Below are positions 45,834 to 54,507 of a DNA stretch of 64,000 nt, one piece after another; position 1 is the stretch's first letter, and the number at the start of each line of letters is the position of its first letter. The stretch lies in the NCBI RefSeq assembly GCF_000146165.2, contig NC_004347.2, positions 3,767,029 to 3,831,028 on the forward strand, written 5' to 3'. The notes under the pieces were generated by a model. The model had not been told where the DNA came from. It saw only the letters and a program-made list of their open reading frames with translations, and ran no database searches. A program made the position numbers and the translations under genes. This stretch comes from Shewanella oneidensis MR-1 (lineage in GTDB: Bacteria; Pseudomonadota; Gammaproteobacteria; Enterobacterales; Shewanellaceae).

Positions 45834-47300
45834 ATGGCAACAAAGATTCCCGCCACAATGCCCTTAGATAAGCATTTTCTGCCAGAAAATCAGCTACTGC
45901 TTAATGCCGTAGGTGAAGGCATTTATGGTTTTGATTTAAATGGTAATGCTGTATTTATCAACCCTGCAGCTGAGCGTATGACGGGCTGGAAGAATGAAGA
46001 GTTACTCGGCAAGAATATCCATAATTGCCATCACCATAGTCACGCGGACGGTAGTCATTATCCCCAAGAAGACTGCCCAATTTACAATACCTTAAAAGAT
46101 GGAATTGCCCGCGAAATTACCCATGATGTATTTTGGCGTAAGGATGGCAGCAGTTTTCCGGTGTATTACAGCTCAACTCCCGTTTACAGGGACAATAAGC
46201 TTATCGGTGTAGTCGCGATATTTCGTGACATTAGTATTCAAAAGCAAACCGAGCAATCGCTTCGCCATGCGTTAGCACAGGTACAGGCGCTTTCGGAACA
46301 GCTGGCGAGCGAGAATCACTATCTCCAAGCCGAGTTAGCCGACAAGACTGGTGATGTGGATATTTCAGGCGGTAGTGCGGTGATCCGTCATATGATCCAA
46401 CAACTGCATATGGTGGCCAATACCGACAGTACAGTGTTGATTTGTGGCGAAAATGGTACAGGCAAAGAACTAGTTGCCCGCAACTTACATCAACTGAGCC
46501 GTCGTAAAGATAAGCCGATGATCAGCGTTAACTGCGCGGCATTTTCAGCATCTCTATTAGAAAGTGAGCTCTTTGGCCATGAAAAAGGGGCATTCACAGG
46601 CGCGACTTCGCAACGCAAGGGCCGCTTCGAACTCGCCCATCAAGGCACGCTGTTTCTCGATGAGGTGGCAGAGTTAAGTTTAGAGGCACAATCCAAGTTA
46701 CTGCGAGTGATCCAGGAGCAATCTTTTGAACGCCTTGGTGGCAGTGAAACCATTAAGGTCGATATTCGCTTAGTCGCCGCCAGCCACCATGACTTACTCA
46801 AGCGAGTGGAGCAAGGGTTATTTAGAATGGATCTGTATTACCGCTTGAATGTGTTCCCAATTCAAGTACCACCTCTGCGAGCAAGACTTGGGGATATGCC
46901 CGAATTAGTCAGCCATATTCTGCACACACTTAACCGCAAGCTAGGTAAAAAAATCCGCGGCGTAAGTCAAAAAGGGCTTAAAAAATTAATGACCTACAGT
47001 TGGCCTGGCAATGTGCGCGAATTGCAAAATATTCTCGAACGGGAGGCCATTTTATCTCAAACGGATATTTTACATATCCATGCCATGCCCACGCATCATC
47101 TGCAGACTCAAACCGCGGCTTCACCATTACAAACCCTGGCCGAGGCGGAAGCGCAACATATAGAGCAAACATTAAAGCAGCTCAACTGGCGTATTTCGGG
47201 CGCGAACGGCGCGGCCAATGTACTCGGCGTCCCGCCAAGTACACTCAGATCGCGGATGAAGAAGCTAGGAATTACACGTCAAATCACTAGGGCGTGTTGA
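45834..47300 (+). CDS. PAS-domain sigma-54-dependent transcriptional activator
   Basis: A 488-residue enhancer-binding protein. The N-terminal PAS domain (about 20-140) contains FINPAAERMTGW and a His/Cys-rich stretch (NCHHHSHADGSHYPQEDCP) that might sense metal or redox; this is inference. A short coiled coil follows, then an AAA+ domain with GENGTGKE (205-212), GAFTGATSQ (252-260) and LFLDEVAE. The C-terminal Fis-type HTH is RISGANGAANVLGVPPSTLRSRMKKLG. The last codons (RAC and stop) are supplied by the MITE that starts at 47290, so the native C-terminus has been replaced. AAGGA precedes the start. Its likely target is ccoG downstream. Confidence 0.92.
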   Translation: MATKIPATMPLDKHFLPENQLLLNAVGEGIYGFDLNGNAVFINPAAERMTGWKNEELLGKNIHNCHHHSHADGSHYPQEDCPIYNTLKDGIAREITHDVFWRKDGSSFPVYYSSTPVYRDNKLIGVVAIFRDISIQKQTEQSLRHALAQVQALSEQLASENHYLQAELADKTGDVDISGGSAVIRHMIQQLHMVANTDSTVLICGENGTGKELVARNLHQLSRRKDKPMISVNCAAFSASLLESELFGHEKGAFTGATSQRKGRFELAHQGTLFLDEVAELSLEAQSKLLRVIQEQSFERLGGSETIKVDIRLVAASHHDLLKRVEQGLFRMDLYYRLNVFPIQVPPLRARLGDMPELVSHILHTLNRKLGKKIRGVSQKGLKKLMTYSWPGNVRELQNILEREAILSQTDILHIHAMPTHHLQTQTAASPLQTLAEAEAQHIEQTLKQLNWRISGANGAANVLGVPPSTLRSRMKKLGITRQITRAC

Positions 47301-47570
47301 CTTTTCAGGGTTATTTTTGCAGCAATTTGGCTAGCTTTTATGCAAGGCAAAGTCCGTGCAGTGTAGTTATTCTACATAAACGGACGATAACGCGGCAGAA
47401 AAGCCAGCCAAATGCTGCCCGAAGGGTTCGCCTGGCAAGCCCTTGCTCTTACTTTCTGTCATAAGAGCAGCTCGTCATTTGAGCAGAATAACTACACATC
47501 ATTCCTCGTTTCGCGAGCACGAACTTGCCAGAACGAACAAAATTTAACCTCTAAACGTCAACACGCCCTA
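47290..47570. repeat. MITE-like element, copy 2 (about 281 bp)
   Basis: Nearly identical to copy 1 at 6772-7055, with the same orientation, inverted repeats and flanking TA. Its left end provides the stop codon of the sigma-54 activator. Its right end lies 21 bases before the pair of GCGATATATCGC palindromes. Confidence 0.85.
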
Positions 47571-47591
47571 ATGATGAATAGTCTCAAAAAC

Positions 47592-47621
47592 GCGATATAT
47601 CGCCAATAAGCGATATATCGC
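47592..47621. promoter_or_regulatory. Pair of GCGATATATCGC palindromes, predicted activator sites
   Basis: Two perfect 12-bp palindromes, 47592-47603 and 47610-47621, with centres 18 bases apart; the second extends to AGCGATATATCGCT. They lie about 70-100 bases before a sigma-54 promoter, the usual range for enhancer sites. The adjacent regulator gene carries the same core in its own upstream region. Confidence 0.65.
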
Positions 47622-47685
47622 TACTCAAGCTTACAGAAAATCAATTTTAATCATTAAATATCAATATATTAATAACAAATCCATA

Positions 47686-47702
47686 TTGGCCTAACGCTTG
47701 CT
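47686..47702 (+). promoter_or_regulatory. Sigma-54 (-24/-12) promoter of ccoG
   Basis: TTGGC-N7-TTGCT with GG at 47688-47689 and GC at 47700-47701, exactly ten bases between, fits the sigma-54 consensus. Transcription would start near 47713, leaving a leader of about 30 bases before the ccoG ATG. Confidence 0.72.
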
Positions 47703-47741
47703 ATAAGGAGCCGAATCTTATTTAAGCGGTTAGGACTGCAT

Positions 47742-49175
47742 ATGCCAAAGAGTGACACCCTACAGAGTGAGAACGCAAAGCGTCCCTCTGCCGAGCAATT
47801 TATCCCCGTTAAAAATCTATCAACTGGCGATAAGCCTGCACAAAAAAGCAGTGGCCAGATTCATTTCCGTGAACAAAAAGGCTATTTTCAACGCCTAAGA
47901 ACCGCGATGAACAGCCTGTTAATTCTGCTCTTTTTCGCCCTGCCCTTTATCTCCTTTGATGGTCGACAAGCGATACTGCTGGATGTGCAGCAGCAACAAT
48001 TCTTCTTTTTTAACCTCACACTCTGGCCACAGGATTTCACCTTACTTGCTTGGGTGTTTATCGCCGCTGCCTTCGGTTTATTTTTCATTACCGTGTTTTG
48101 GGGGCGAGTCTGGTGCGGCTATCTTTGCCCACAAACCGCGTGGACCTTCATGTTTGTCTGGCTCGAAAGCCGAATTGAGGGCAACAGCAATAAACGTAAA
48201 TTGCTGGATAAGGCGCCATGGTCTGCCAATAAACTTGGTAAAAGAAGCCTCAAACATACCCTTTGGGGATTAGCCGCCTTGATTACGGGTTGTGGCTTTA
48301 TTAGCTATTTCATTCCCGCCCGCGAACTCTATTCGGACATCTTTACTGGCAATGCTGGCTTTTGGAGCACCTGCTGGGTGTGGTTTTTCGCAATTTGTAC
48401 CTACTTAAATGCGGGCTGGATGCGCGAACAAATGTGCTTACACTGCTGCCCCTATGCACGTTTTCAGGCCGTCATGTTCGATGCCAATACGAAAACAGTG
48501 ACCTATGATGCCGCGCGGGGCGAGGCGCGAGGTCCACGTAAGCGCAAACAAAAAACTCAACTCGGGGATTGTGTCGATTGCAATTTATGCGTCGAAGTCT
48601 GCCCTACGGGGATTGATATTCGTGATGGACTCCAATACGAATGTATTAACTGCGGAGCCTGTGTTGATGCCTGTAATGAAACCATGCAAAAATTCGACTA
48701 CAAACAAAACCTGATTAGCTATGTTAGCGAGAATGAGTTAAAGGGCATCGCCCATTCCAACTGGCGCTCACCACGCTTCTTAGGTTATGGCACGGCGGTA
48801 GTGATCATGTTGATTGTGATAGGTTTAGATCTTTCCAGTCGCAGTGAAATTCAGCTCAACGTGATCCGCGATAGGCAGAGCCTATATCGTGAAACCGCTG
48901 ATAATAGAGTTGAAAATACCTATCAGCTGAAGATCCGTAATAAGACTCAGCAAACTAAGCAATACCAACTCGCCGTCAATAGCAAAATGCCCTTTAGCTT
49001 AATTGCCGCCCCCGTTATCACCCTGGCTGCGGGGGAACAAGCAGATTATCCCGTCACAGTATTAGCCGATAAGGATGCAATCCCCGCGGGGCGCAAGGTT
49101 ATCGAATTTTCGGTAACAGATATAAGCGAGCCGAAGCAAAGCGTAAGCCAAGAGACCGGATTTTTTAGTCCTTAA
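47742..49175 (+). CDS. ccoG: CcoG/FixG/RdxA-type membrane ferredoxin
   Basis: A 477-residue protein related to CcoG, which reduces copper for cbb3 oxidase assembly. Helices are near residues 45-65, 90-110, 165-185, 205-225 and 345-365. WGRVWCGYLCPQTAW and QMCLHCCPYARFQ carry Cys pairs. Two ferredoxin motifs follow: CVDCNLCVEVCPTGID and CINCGACVDACNETM. The C-terminal ~110 residues are the Ig-like FixG_C domain. No ccoNOPQ genes are nearby. A predicted sigma-54 promoter and activator sites precede it. An AGGA site lies 6 bases before the ATG. Confidence 0.92.
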   Translation: MPKSDTLQSENAKRPSAEQFIPVKNLSTGDKPAQKSSGQIHFREQKGYFQRLRTAMNSLLILLFFALPFISFDGRQAILLDVQQQQFFFFNLTLWPQDFTLLAWVFIAAAFGLFFITVFWGRVWCGYLCPQTAWTFMFVWLESRIEGNSNKRKLLDKAPWSANKLGKRSLKHTLWGLAALITGCGFISYFIPARELYSDIFTGNAGFWSTCWVWFFAICTYLNAGWMREQMCLHCCPYARFQAVMFDANTKTVTYDAARGEARGPRKRKQKTQLGDCVDCNLCVEVCPTGIDIRDGLQYECINCGACVDACNETMQKFDYKQNLISYVSENELKGIAHSNWRSPRFLGYGTAVVIMLIVIGLDLSSRSEIQLNVIRDRQSLYRETADNRVENTYQLKIRNKTQQTKQYQLAVNSKMPFSLIAAPVITLAAGEQADYPVTVLADKDAIPAGRKVIEFSVTDISEPKQSVSQETGFFSP

Positions 49176-49210
49176 TTCATAGCCTCAACAATCTAATTTG
49201 AGCCGTTAAC

Positions 49211-49248
49211 AACCAATAAGACGCTATTTATTTAGCGTCTTATTGGTT
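49211..49248 (+). terminator. Intrinsic terminator after ccoG
   Basis: A perfect 16-bp stem (AACCAATAAGACGCTA / TAGCGTCTTATTGGTT) with a 6-base loop, followed by TTG. Confidence 0.82.
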
Positions 49249-49297
49249 TTGCAAATAACAACATATTGAGTGCCCTTTTCTTTCACCCTATTCACCT

Positions 49298-49340
49298 GCC
49301 AATTGCTGCAAAAACACACCTAAAATGTCAACACATCCTA
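49298..49340. repeat. Relic end of the MITE
   Basis: gccaattgctgcaaaaacac through aaaatgtcaacacatccta corresponds to the left end of the MITE in reverse orientation, with several substitutions and a gap. The rest of the element is missing. Confidence 0.6.
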
Positions 49341-49541
49341 ATATACCCAACGTAATAAAGACTTAACTCTGCTCCGCTTATATAGAGTAAAAACACTATT
49401 TTTAACATAAAGATAGAGCCTGTGGCAGGATAGAATTATTTATCGATAAACATTGACCTTATAGGCTGAATCCTTCTAATCTAAACACCCGTTTGATTTT
49501 AAAATAATAATAACGACTAAACCTATTTGAGGTAGTTAGGC

Positions 49542-51140
49542 ATGGCATACGATCAAGAGTCACAACTCGAACTTGGCAAGTACTCATCACTCATAGACTT
49601 AATCGAACGCACTAGCCAACGCTTTGGCGATAAAACGGCATATGCTTGTTTGGGGAAAAATAGCAGTTTCAATGAGATAGAACGCGACTCACGTTATTTT
49701 GCTGCCTATCTGCAAAATAACACTAACTTAAAACCTGGTGATCGCATCGCGATCCAGTTACCCAATATCACCCAATTTGTCATCGCTGCCTATGGGGCGC
49801 TGCGAGCGGGCCTTATCCTTGTCAACACCAACCCGCTGTATACCGAACGTGAGCTCATTCACCAGTTTAATGATTCGGGTGCTAAGGCATTGGTGGTGTT
49901 ATCGGACTTACTGCCAACATTGGCCAAAGTCGTTGCAACCACCCCCATTGAACTGGTTATTTCGACTCATCCGTTAGATCTTATCGACCCACAAGTTCAG
50001 CCCAAGACAGGGCTTAAAAATGTTGAATTCTGTCATGTATTACAACAAGGTGCGCTGTTACCCTTTACTCGCTTTGTACCAACATTGAGCGATCTGGCGG
50101 CACTGCAATATACAGGTGGAACAACGGGACTTTCTAAGGGTGCAATGCTGACCCACGGCAATATGCTTGCCAATGCGGCGCAGGTAAAATCCCGTATTGG
50201 TAGCGTGATCAGCGAAGGCGAAGACATTTTTGTCGCGCCATTGCCGATTTACCATATTTACGCCTTTATGGTGAACTTGGTGCTTTATTTTGAATGCGGT
50301 GGATGCTCAGTACTAATCCCTAATCCCCGTGATATTAATGGCTTAATCAAAACGCTGGCGAAATATCCTTTCACCGGTTTTGCGGGACTTAACACTCTAT
50401 TTGTCGCCCTCTGCCATCAACCCGAATTTAAAGCGCTAAATTTTAGCCATTTAAAAATCACCATTTCTGGCGGTACTGCACTCACAGCCGCCGCTGCCAA
50501 TCTGTGGCAACAAACCACTGGTAATACTATTAGCGAAGGTTATGGATTGTCAGAAACCTCGCCTGTAATCTCTCTCAATGCGCCGGGATATCAAAAGATC
50601 GGCACGATTGGCAAACCCGTTCTCGGGACTGAGGTAAAACTCTTAGATGAAAGCGGCAACGAAGTCACCCAAGGCACCGCTGGTGAGCTCGCAGCCCGTG
50701 GACCACAGGTGATGCTAGGTTATTGGAATAATCCACAAGAAACAGCCAATGTGATGACACCCGATGGCTTTTTTAAGACTGGGGATATTGCGATTCTTAA
50801 CGAGGAAGGCTTCCATCAAATCGTTGATCGTAAAAAGGATATGATTATTGTCTCCGGCTTTAACGTATATCCTAATGAAGTTGAGAATGTGCTTGCTAGC
50901 CACCCTAATATCATTGAATGCGCCGTGGTTGGCGTAAAGGATGATCACTCGGGGGAAGCGGTTAAAGCCTTTATCGTACTGAAGGATGACAGCCAAGATC
51001 ATGAGAAAATAAAAACTGCCATCCTCAACTTCTGCCGAGAGCAACTCACGGCCTATAAGCTACCTAAGCAGATTGAATTTATGTCACAACTACCTAAGAG
51101 TACCGTGGGTAAAATTTTGCGCAGAGAGCTTAAAAACTAG
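49542..51140 (+). CDS. Long-chain acyl-CoA synthetase (FadD-like)
   Basis: An AMP-forming ligase of 532 residues that activates fatty acids to acyl-CoA. The ATP motif is LQYTGGTTGLSKGAMLTH, followed by ISEGYGLSETSPV, FFKTGDIAIL and DRKKDMIIVSGFNVYPNEVE; the catalytic Lys lies in STVGKILRRELKN. Chain-length preference cannot be read with certainty, but the layout fits bacterial FadD. GAGGTAG precedes the ATG. The 366 bases upstream hold the ccoG terminator and MITE relic; no FadR box was recognised. Confidence 0.92.
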   Translation: MAYDQESQLELGKYSSLIDLIERTSQRFGDKTAYACLGKNSSFNEIERDSRYFAAYLQNNTNLKPGDRIAIQLPNITQFVIAAYGALRAGLILVNTNPLYTERELIHQFNDSGAKALVVLSDLLPTLAKVVATTPIELVISTHPLDLIDPQVQPKTGLKNVEFCHVLQQGALLPFTRFVPTLSDLAALQYTGGTTGLSKGAMLTHGNMLANAAQVKSRIGSVISEGEDIFVAPLPIYHIYAFMVNLVLYFECGGCSVLIPNPRDINGLIKTLAKYPFTGFAGLNTLFVALCHQPEFKALNFSHLKITISGGTALTAAAANLWQQTTGNTISEGYGLSETSPVISLNAPGYQKIGTIGKPVLGTEVKLLDESGNEVTQGTAGELAARGPQVMLGYWNNPQETANVMTPDGFFKTGDIAILNEEGFHQIVDRKKDMIIVSGFNVYPNEVENVLASHPNIIECAVVGVKDDHSGEAVKAFIVLKDDSQDHEKIKTAILNFCREQLTAYKLPKQIEFMSQLPKSTVGKILRRELKN

Positions 51141-51156
51141 GTTTAATAAACCAGAC

Positions 51157-51187
51157 AAACCCCAGAATCAACCTCTGGGGTTTTGTT
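51157..51187. terminator. Bidirectional terminator between acyl-CoA synthetase and ABC transporter genes
   Basis: An AAACCCCAGA / TCTGGGGTTT stem with a 7-base loop is followed by TGTTTTA. The flanking genes converge. Confidence 0.85.
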
Positions 51188-51197
51188 TTATCAGGGC

Positions 51198-52985
51198 TTA
51201 ATCACTCAGTGGCATAGCCTCATCCGTCAATAGCTGCAGAGTCGCAAACTCGCGGTATAAAGCATTGGTTTTAATTAAATCTTGATGTTTGCCGCTGGCA
51301 ACGATTCGCCCCTTATCAAACACAATAATCCGATCCGCATTAATTACGGTGGCTAGCCGATGGGCGATGATTAGCGTGGTTTTACCTGCCATTAACTCAT
51401 CGAGCGCCTGTTTGACTTTTTGCTCACTCAAGGCATCGAGTGCACTGGTGGCCTCATCGAGTAATAGGATGGGTCTGTCGGCTAAAATGGCCCTCGCAAT
51501 GGCAATCCGTTGTTTTTGCCCGCCAGATAAACGCACGCCACGCTCACCCAAATAGGTTTGATATCCCTCGCTAAATTCACTGATAAACTCATGTGCTCGG
51601 GCTGCAATACAGGCATCAATCACTTCTTGCTCGCTAGCATCGACGCGGCCATAGCGCACGTTTTCCAGCACACTGGTGGCAAAAATAACCGAATCCTGCG
51701 GCACCAGCGCAAACTGTGCCCGTAAATCCTGTGGTGAAAGCGCAGCAATATCAATCCCATCCAATAAGATACTGCCCGATGAAGGCACATAAAACCGCTG
51801 CAATAACTGAAACAGGGTACTCTTACCGGCACCACTCGGGCCGACCAAAGCCACCCGCTCGCCGGCATTTATTACAAGGTTTAAGTCGCTGAGCACTAAC
51901 TGAGTTTGCTCGGGATAATGGAAGTTCAGCTGATGTAATTGCAGCTCGCCACGCACTTTCGTGGGCAAAGTTTTAGGCACCAGCGGCGCCGGAATATCGA
52001 CCTCAGTCTCAGCCAACTCGATTAAACGTTCGGCGGCGCCCGAGGCGCGTTGGATTTCCCCCACCACTTCACTAATGGTCGCAACCGCGCCAGCGACCAT
52101 CACGGCATAAAACATAAAGGCTGAGAGTTCGCCGCCCGTCATCTTACCCGACATCACATCGTGGGCGCCGACCCAAGTCACTAGCGCAATAGCGGCAATA
52201 CTGAGGAACATCACTGATGAAATCAGCAGCGCGCGGTAACGAATGCGGCCGCTGGCGGCGGTCATCACATCTTCGACACGGCCGTTAAATAAACTGCGGT
52301 CCTTATCCTCATGGCCATAGGCCTGCACTGTGTGGATCTCATGCAAGGTTTCATCCACATAGGCACCGAGATCCGCCACCCTATCTTGGCTCTCGCGCGC
52401 TAAGGTGCGCACCTTTCTGCCAAAAAAACTAACCGGTCCAAGCACTAAAGGTACCGCCAGTAGCACCAGTAGTGTCATCTTCACGCTGGTGATTCCCATC
52501 ATCGCCAGCCCACCAATAACCGTCACGCCGGAGCGCAGTGCCATAGAAAGACTCGAGCCGACCACTGTTTGCAGTAAAGTGGAATCGGCGGTAAAACGCG
52601 AAATCACCTCGCCAGTACGCACCTTGGCATAAAACGCCGGAGATAACTTAAGTAATTGATTGTAAACCGCAAGCCGAATATCGGCACTGACACGCTCCCC
52701 AAGCCATGTCATCAGATAAAAGCGGCAGAACACCGCAGTGCCACTCACAGCAGTAATCACCAGTACGAACAGAATGATCTCATTAAGGCGCTGGGCGTTA
52801 TCCTTAATAAACCCCTCGTCCACCATCAAACGCACACCTTGGCCGAGGGATAACCAAGCCAAAGAACCGATCAATAAGAATACAATCGCCGCGACAACCC
52901 GCGGGCGATAGGGCTTAAGAAATTGCCAAATCCAAGGTAACACCGCCCGCTGGCTAACCGAGGCGTAAGAAGATTGTTGAGACAC
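51198..52985 (-). CDS. ABC transporter, fused permease and ATPase (MsbA/multidrug type)
   Basis: A half-size exporter of about 595 residues. I choose GTG 52985 because GGAG lies 6 bases ahead; an upstream TTG frame would add 21 residues without a site. Six helices occupy roughly the first 310 residues. The ATPase domain has Walker A GPSGAGKSTLF, the signature RLSGGQKQRIAIARA, Walker B ILLLDEATSALD and the H-loop IIAHRLATV. It resembles the ABC-B multidrug/lipid exporters but is not clearly MsbA. Substrate unknown; single gene. Confidence 0.9.
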   Translation of the reverse strand: MSQQSSYASVSQRAVLPWIWQFLKPYRPRVVAAIVFLLIGSLAWLSLGQGVRLMVDEGFIKDNAQRLNEIILFVLVITAVSGTAVFCRFYLMTWLGERVSADIRLAVYNQLLKLSPAFYAKVRTGEVISRFTADSTLLQTVVGSSLSMALRSGVTVIGGLAMMGITSVKMTLLVLLAVPLVLGPVSFFGRKVRTLARESQDRVADLGAYVDETLHEIHTVQAYGHEDKDRSLFNGRVEDVMTAASGRIRYRALLISSVMFLSIAAIALVTWVGAHDVMSGKMTGGELSAFMFYAVMVAGAVATISEVVGEIQRASGAAERLIELAETEVDIPAPLVPKTLPTKVRGELQLHQLNFHYPEQTQLVLSDLNLVINAGERVALVGPSGAGKSTLFQLLQRFYVPSSGSILLDGIDIAALSPQDLRAQFALVPQDSVIFATSVLENVRYGRVDASEQEVIDACIAARAHEFISEFSEGYQTYLGERGVRLSGGQKQRIAIARAILADRPILLLDEATSALDALSEQKVKQALDELMAGKTTLIIAHRLATVINADRIIVFDKGRIVASGKHQDLIKTNALYREFATLQLLTDEAMPLSD

Positions 52986-53230
52986 TGCGGACTCCAATAA
53001 TGGTCGAAGAGGTGGAATGCTCGAATCGGTGGGCGGTATACCCAACAACTTAAATGCTCAAGATACTTTGGATATCTGAGTAATTTATTCACTCTGACTA
53101 TCCTTGCACTTTATTTACCTTGAACTTAGCACAAATGACAATGAACTGAGCATACAAGAAATCGCATACGATAACTTAAGTTATGGTGGCAAAGTAAAAA
53201 TTCAAGGCTAAGAACAGCAAAGCCAAAAAT

Positions 53231-53253
53231 AAACCCGCATTGATAGCGGGTTT
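53231..53253 (-). terminator. Intrinsic terminator after hutZ
   Basis: On the minus strand AAACCCGC / GCGGGTTT closes a 7-base loop and is followed by ATTTTTGG. It lies about 80 bases beyond the hutZ stop. Confidence 0.8.
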
Positions 53254-53331
53254 ATGATGGACAGTATTAATTTAGGTAAGCATTAAGGTGTTAACTACCA
53301 ATTCAGTTTTACCTCTATCAACGAGGCTAAC

Positions 53332-53889
53332 TTAGGCTACCTGCATATCTTCAGGCGTTTTTGGCGTGCCGTGGTGACCATCGCGCTTCCAGTTAACATC
53401 AAGCAGTTCGCTGCCTGTCAAACTAAAGGCTTGGCCAAAGCCTTTGACATACAATCCCTGATGGGGCGCTAACTTGTACAGGTTAAAGTCCGTCAGCGCC
53501 GCCAAATTATCCGACATGTCGCCAAAACGTTTAGATAACAGGCTGACTCCTTTGCTAAACGAAGGCGTATCACGTGCAACCGCTTGAGCCATGGCATCAA
53601 AGGTTAATCGTTTGCGGGCGAATACGGATTTTGCTTCAGCTTCATCCTCCACCAGCATGACAGACACTTTAGTCGACTGTTTAAGATTGTGGCCGTGGCG
53701 CGCTAAGTCACTCACTAAGATATAAAAACCATCGTCTGCTAATGCAAATGGCGCGTAACTGGCATTAGGTTGACCATCGGTATCGACGGTGGCGAGTTGT
53801 AAGGTTTTACGTTGTTGTTTAAAGGTTTCAATTTCAGGTAACAGTTTGTCCCTTAAACGCTGTTCTTGCTCGGAAATTTCAGGCTTCAT
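53332..53889 (-). CDS. hutZ: Heme utilization protein HutZ/HugZ
   Basis: A 185-residue protein of the split-barrel HugZ family, which binds and degrades heme in the cytoplasm to release iron. The barrel begins LQLATVDTDGQPNASYAPFALADDGFYILVSDLARHGHNL. The heme-ligand region near the C-terminus (DVNWKRDGHHGT) carries the His pair expected for the family. It is the last gene of the hugA-hutX-hutZ unit, 33 bases after hutX, and is probably iron-repressed with it. Confidence 0.93.
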   Translation of the reverse strand: MKPEISEQEQRLRDKLLPEIETFKQQRKTLQLATVDTDGQPNASYAPFALADDGFYILVSDLARHGHNLKQSTKVSVMLVEDEAEAKSVFARKRLTFDAMAQAVARDTPSFSKGVSLLSKRFGDMSDNLAALTDFNLYKLAPHQGLYVKGFGQAFSLTGSELLDVNWKRDGHHGTPKTPEDMQVA

Positions 53890-53922
53890 ATTAGTTTCCT
53901 CAATAAATTACGTTCATCAATG

Positions 53923-54483
53923 TTAATCAGCAAAGGTGGCGGCCAGCGCTTTAAAACGGCGCACTTGGTCAGGAAAAAGCACTCTTTGCTTGTCACGTCC
54001 TAAATAAACTTTAAATACCACCTCCCCCTGAGGTCCAAAAAAGTTAATTGAATGGCTCTCGCTGCCCCTAAAAGGTCTGCTGATCAAGGCTATCGCCCGC
54101 ATGCCATCCAATTTAAGATGACCATGTAAGCCATCCCCTTTGCTGTAGAGGTTGTAGTAGCCATGGGCAAATTTTCCTTGGGGAAAATCGCCTTTAAATT
54201 CAAATACACTGCCCGAAAGCATCACTATGGTGGTTAACGAACCCCACTCGGGTAAGCTTTGTAGTAACTCGTCCATATGGGCCAAAGGTAAAAACACTCG
54301 CTGCGCTTGAGGTAAGGCGGTAACCACCTCAAGCTCGGCAATACCTAACTCACTGGCCAATTGTGCAGGCATTAAATCTGGTTGAGTTTCAAATCGTTGT
54401 CGCAACATTTGCTGGGTTTCAGCATTTGAATCTCGGCGACTCAACACGTTATCCGTGTTTTCAATGTCGACTGTTTGGGTCAT
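53923..54483 (-). CDS. hutX: Heme utilization cytosolic carrier HutX/HugX
   Basis: A 186-residue protein of the HutX (DUF1008) family that carries heme and passes it to HutZ. Typical parts are MLRQRFETQPDLMPAQLASELGIAELEVVTALP at the N-terminus, then TTIVMLSGSVFEFKGDFPQGKFAHGYYNLYSKG and FFGPQGEVVFKVYLGRD. It is 24 bases downstream of hugA. Confidence 0.93.
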   Translation of the reverse strand: MTQTVDIENTDNVLSRRDSNAETQQMLRQRFETQPDLMPAQLASELGIAELEVVTALPQAQRVFLPLAHMDELLQSLPEWGSLTTIVMLSGSVFEFKGDFPQGKFAHGYYNLYSKGDGLHGHLKLDGMRAIALISRPFRGSESHSINFFGPQGEVVFKVYLGRDKQRVLFPDQVRRFKALAATFAD

Positions 54484-54507
54484 TTCGCAGATCCTCTATC
54501 CCAAGGC

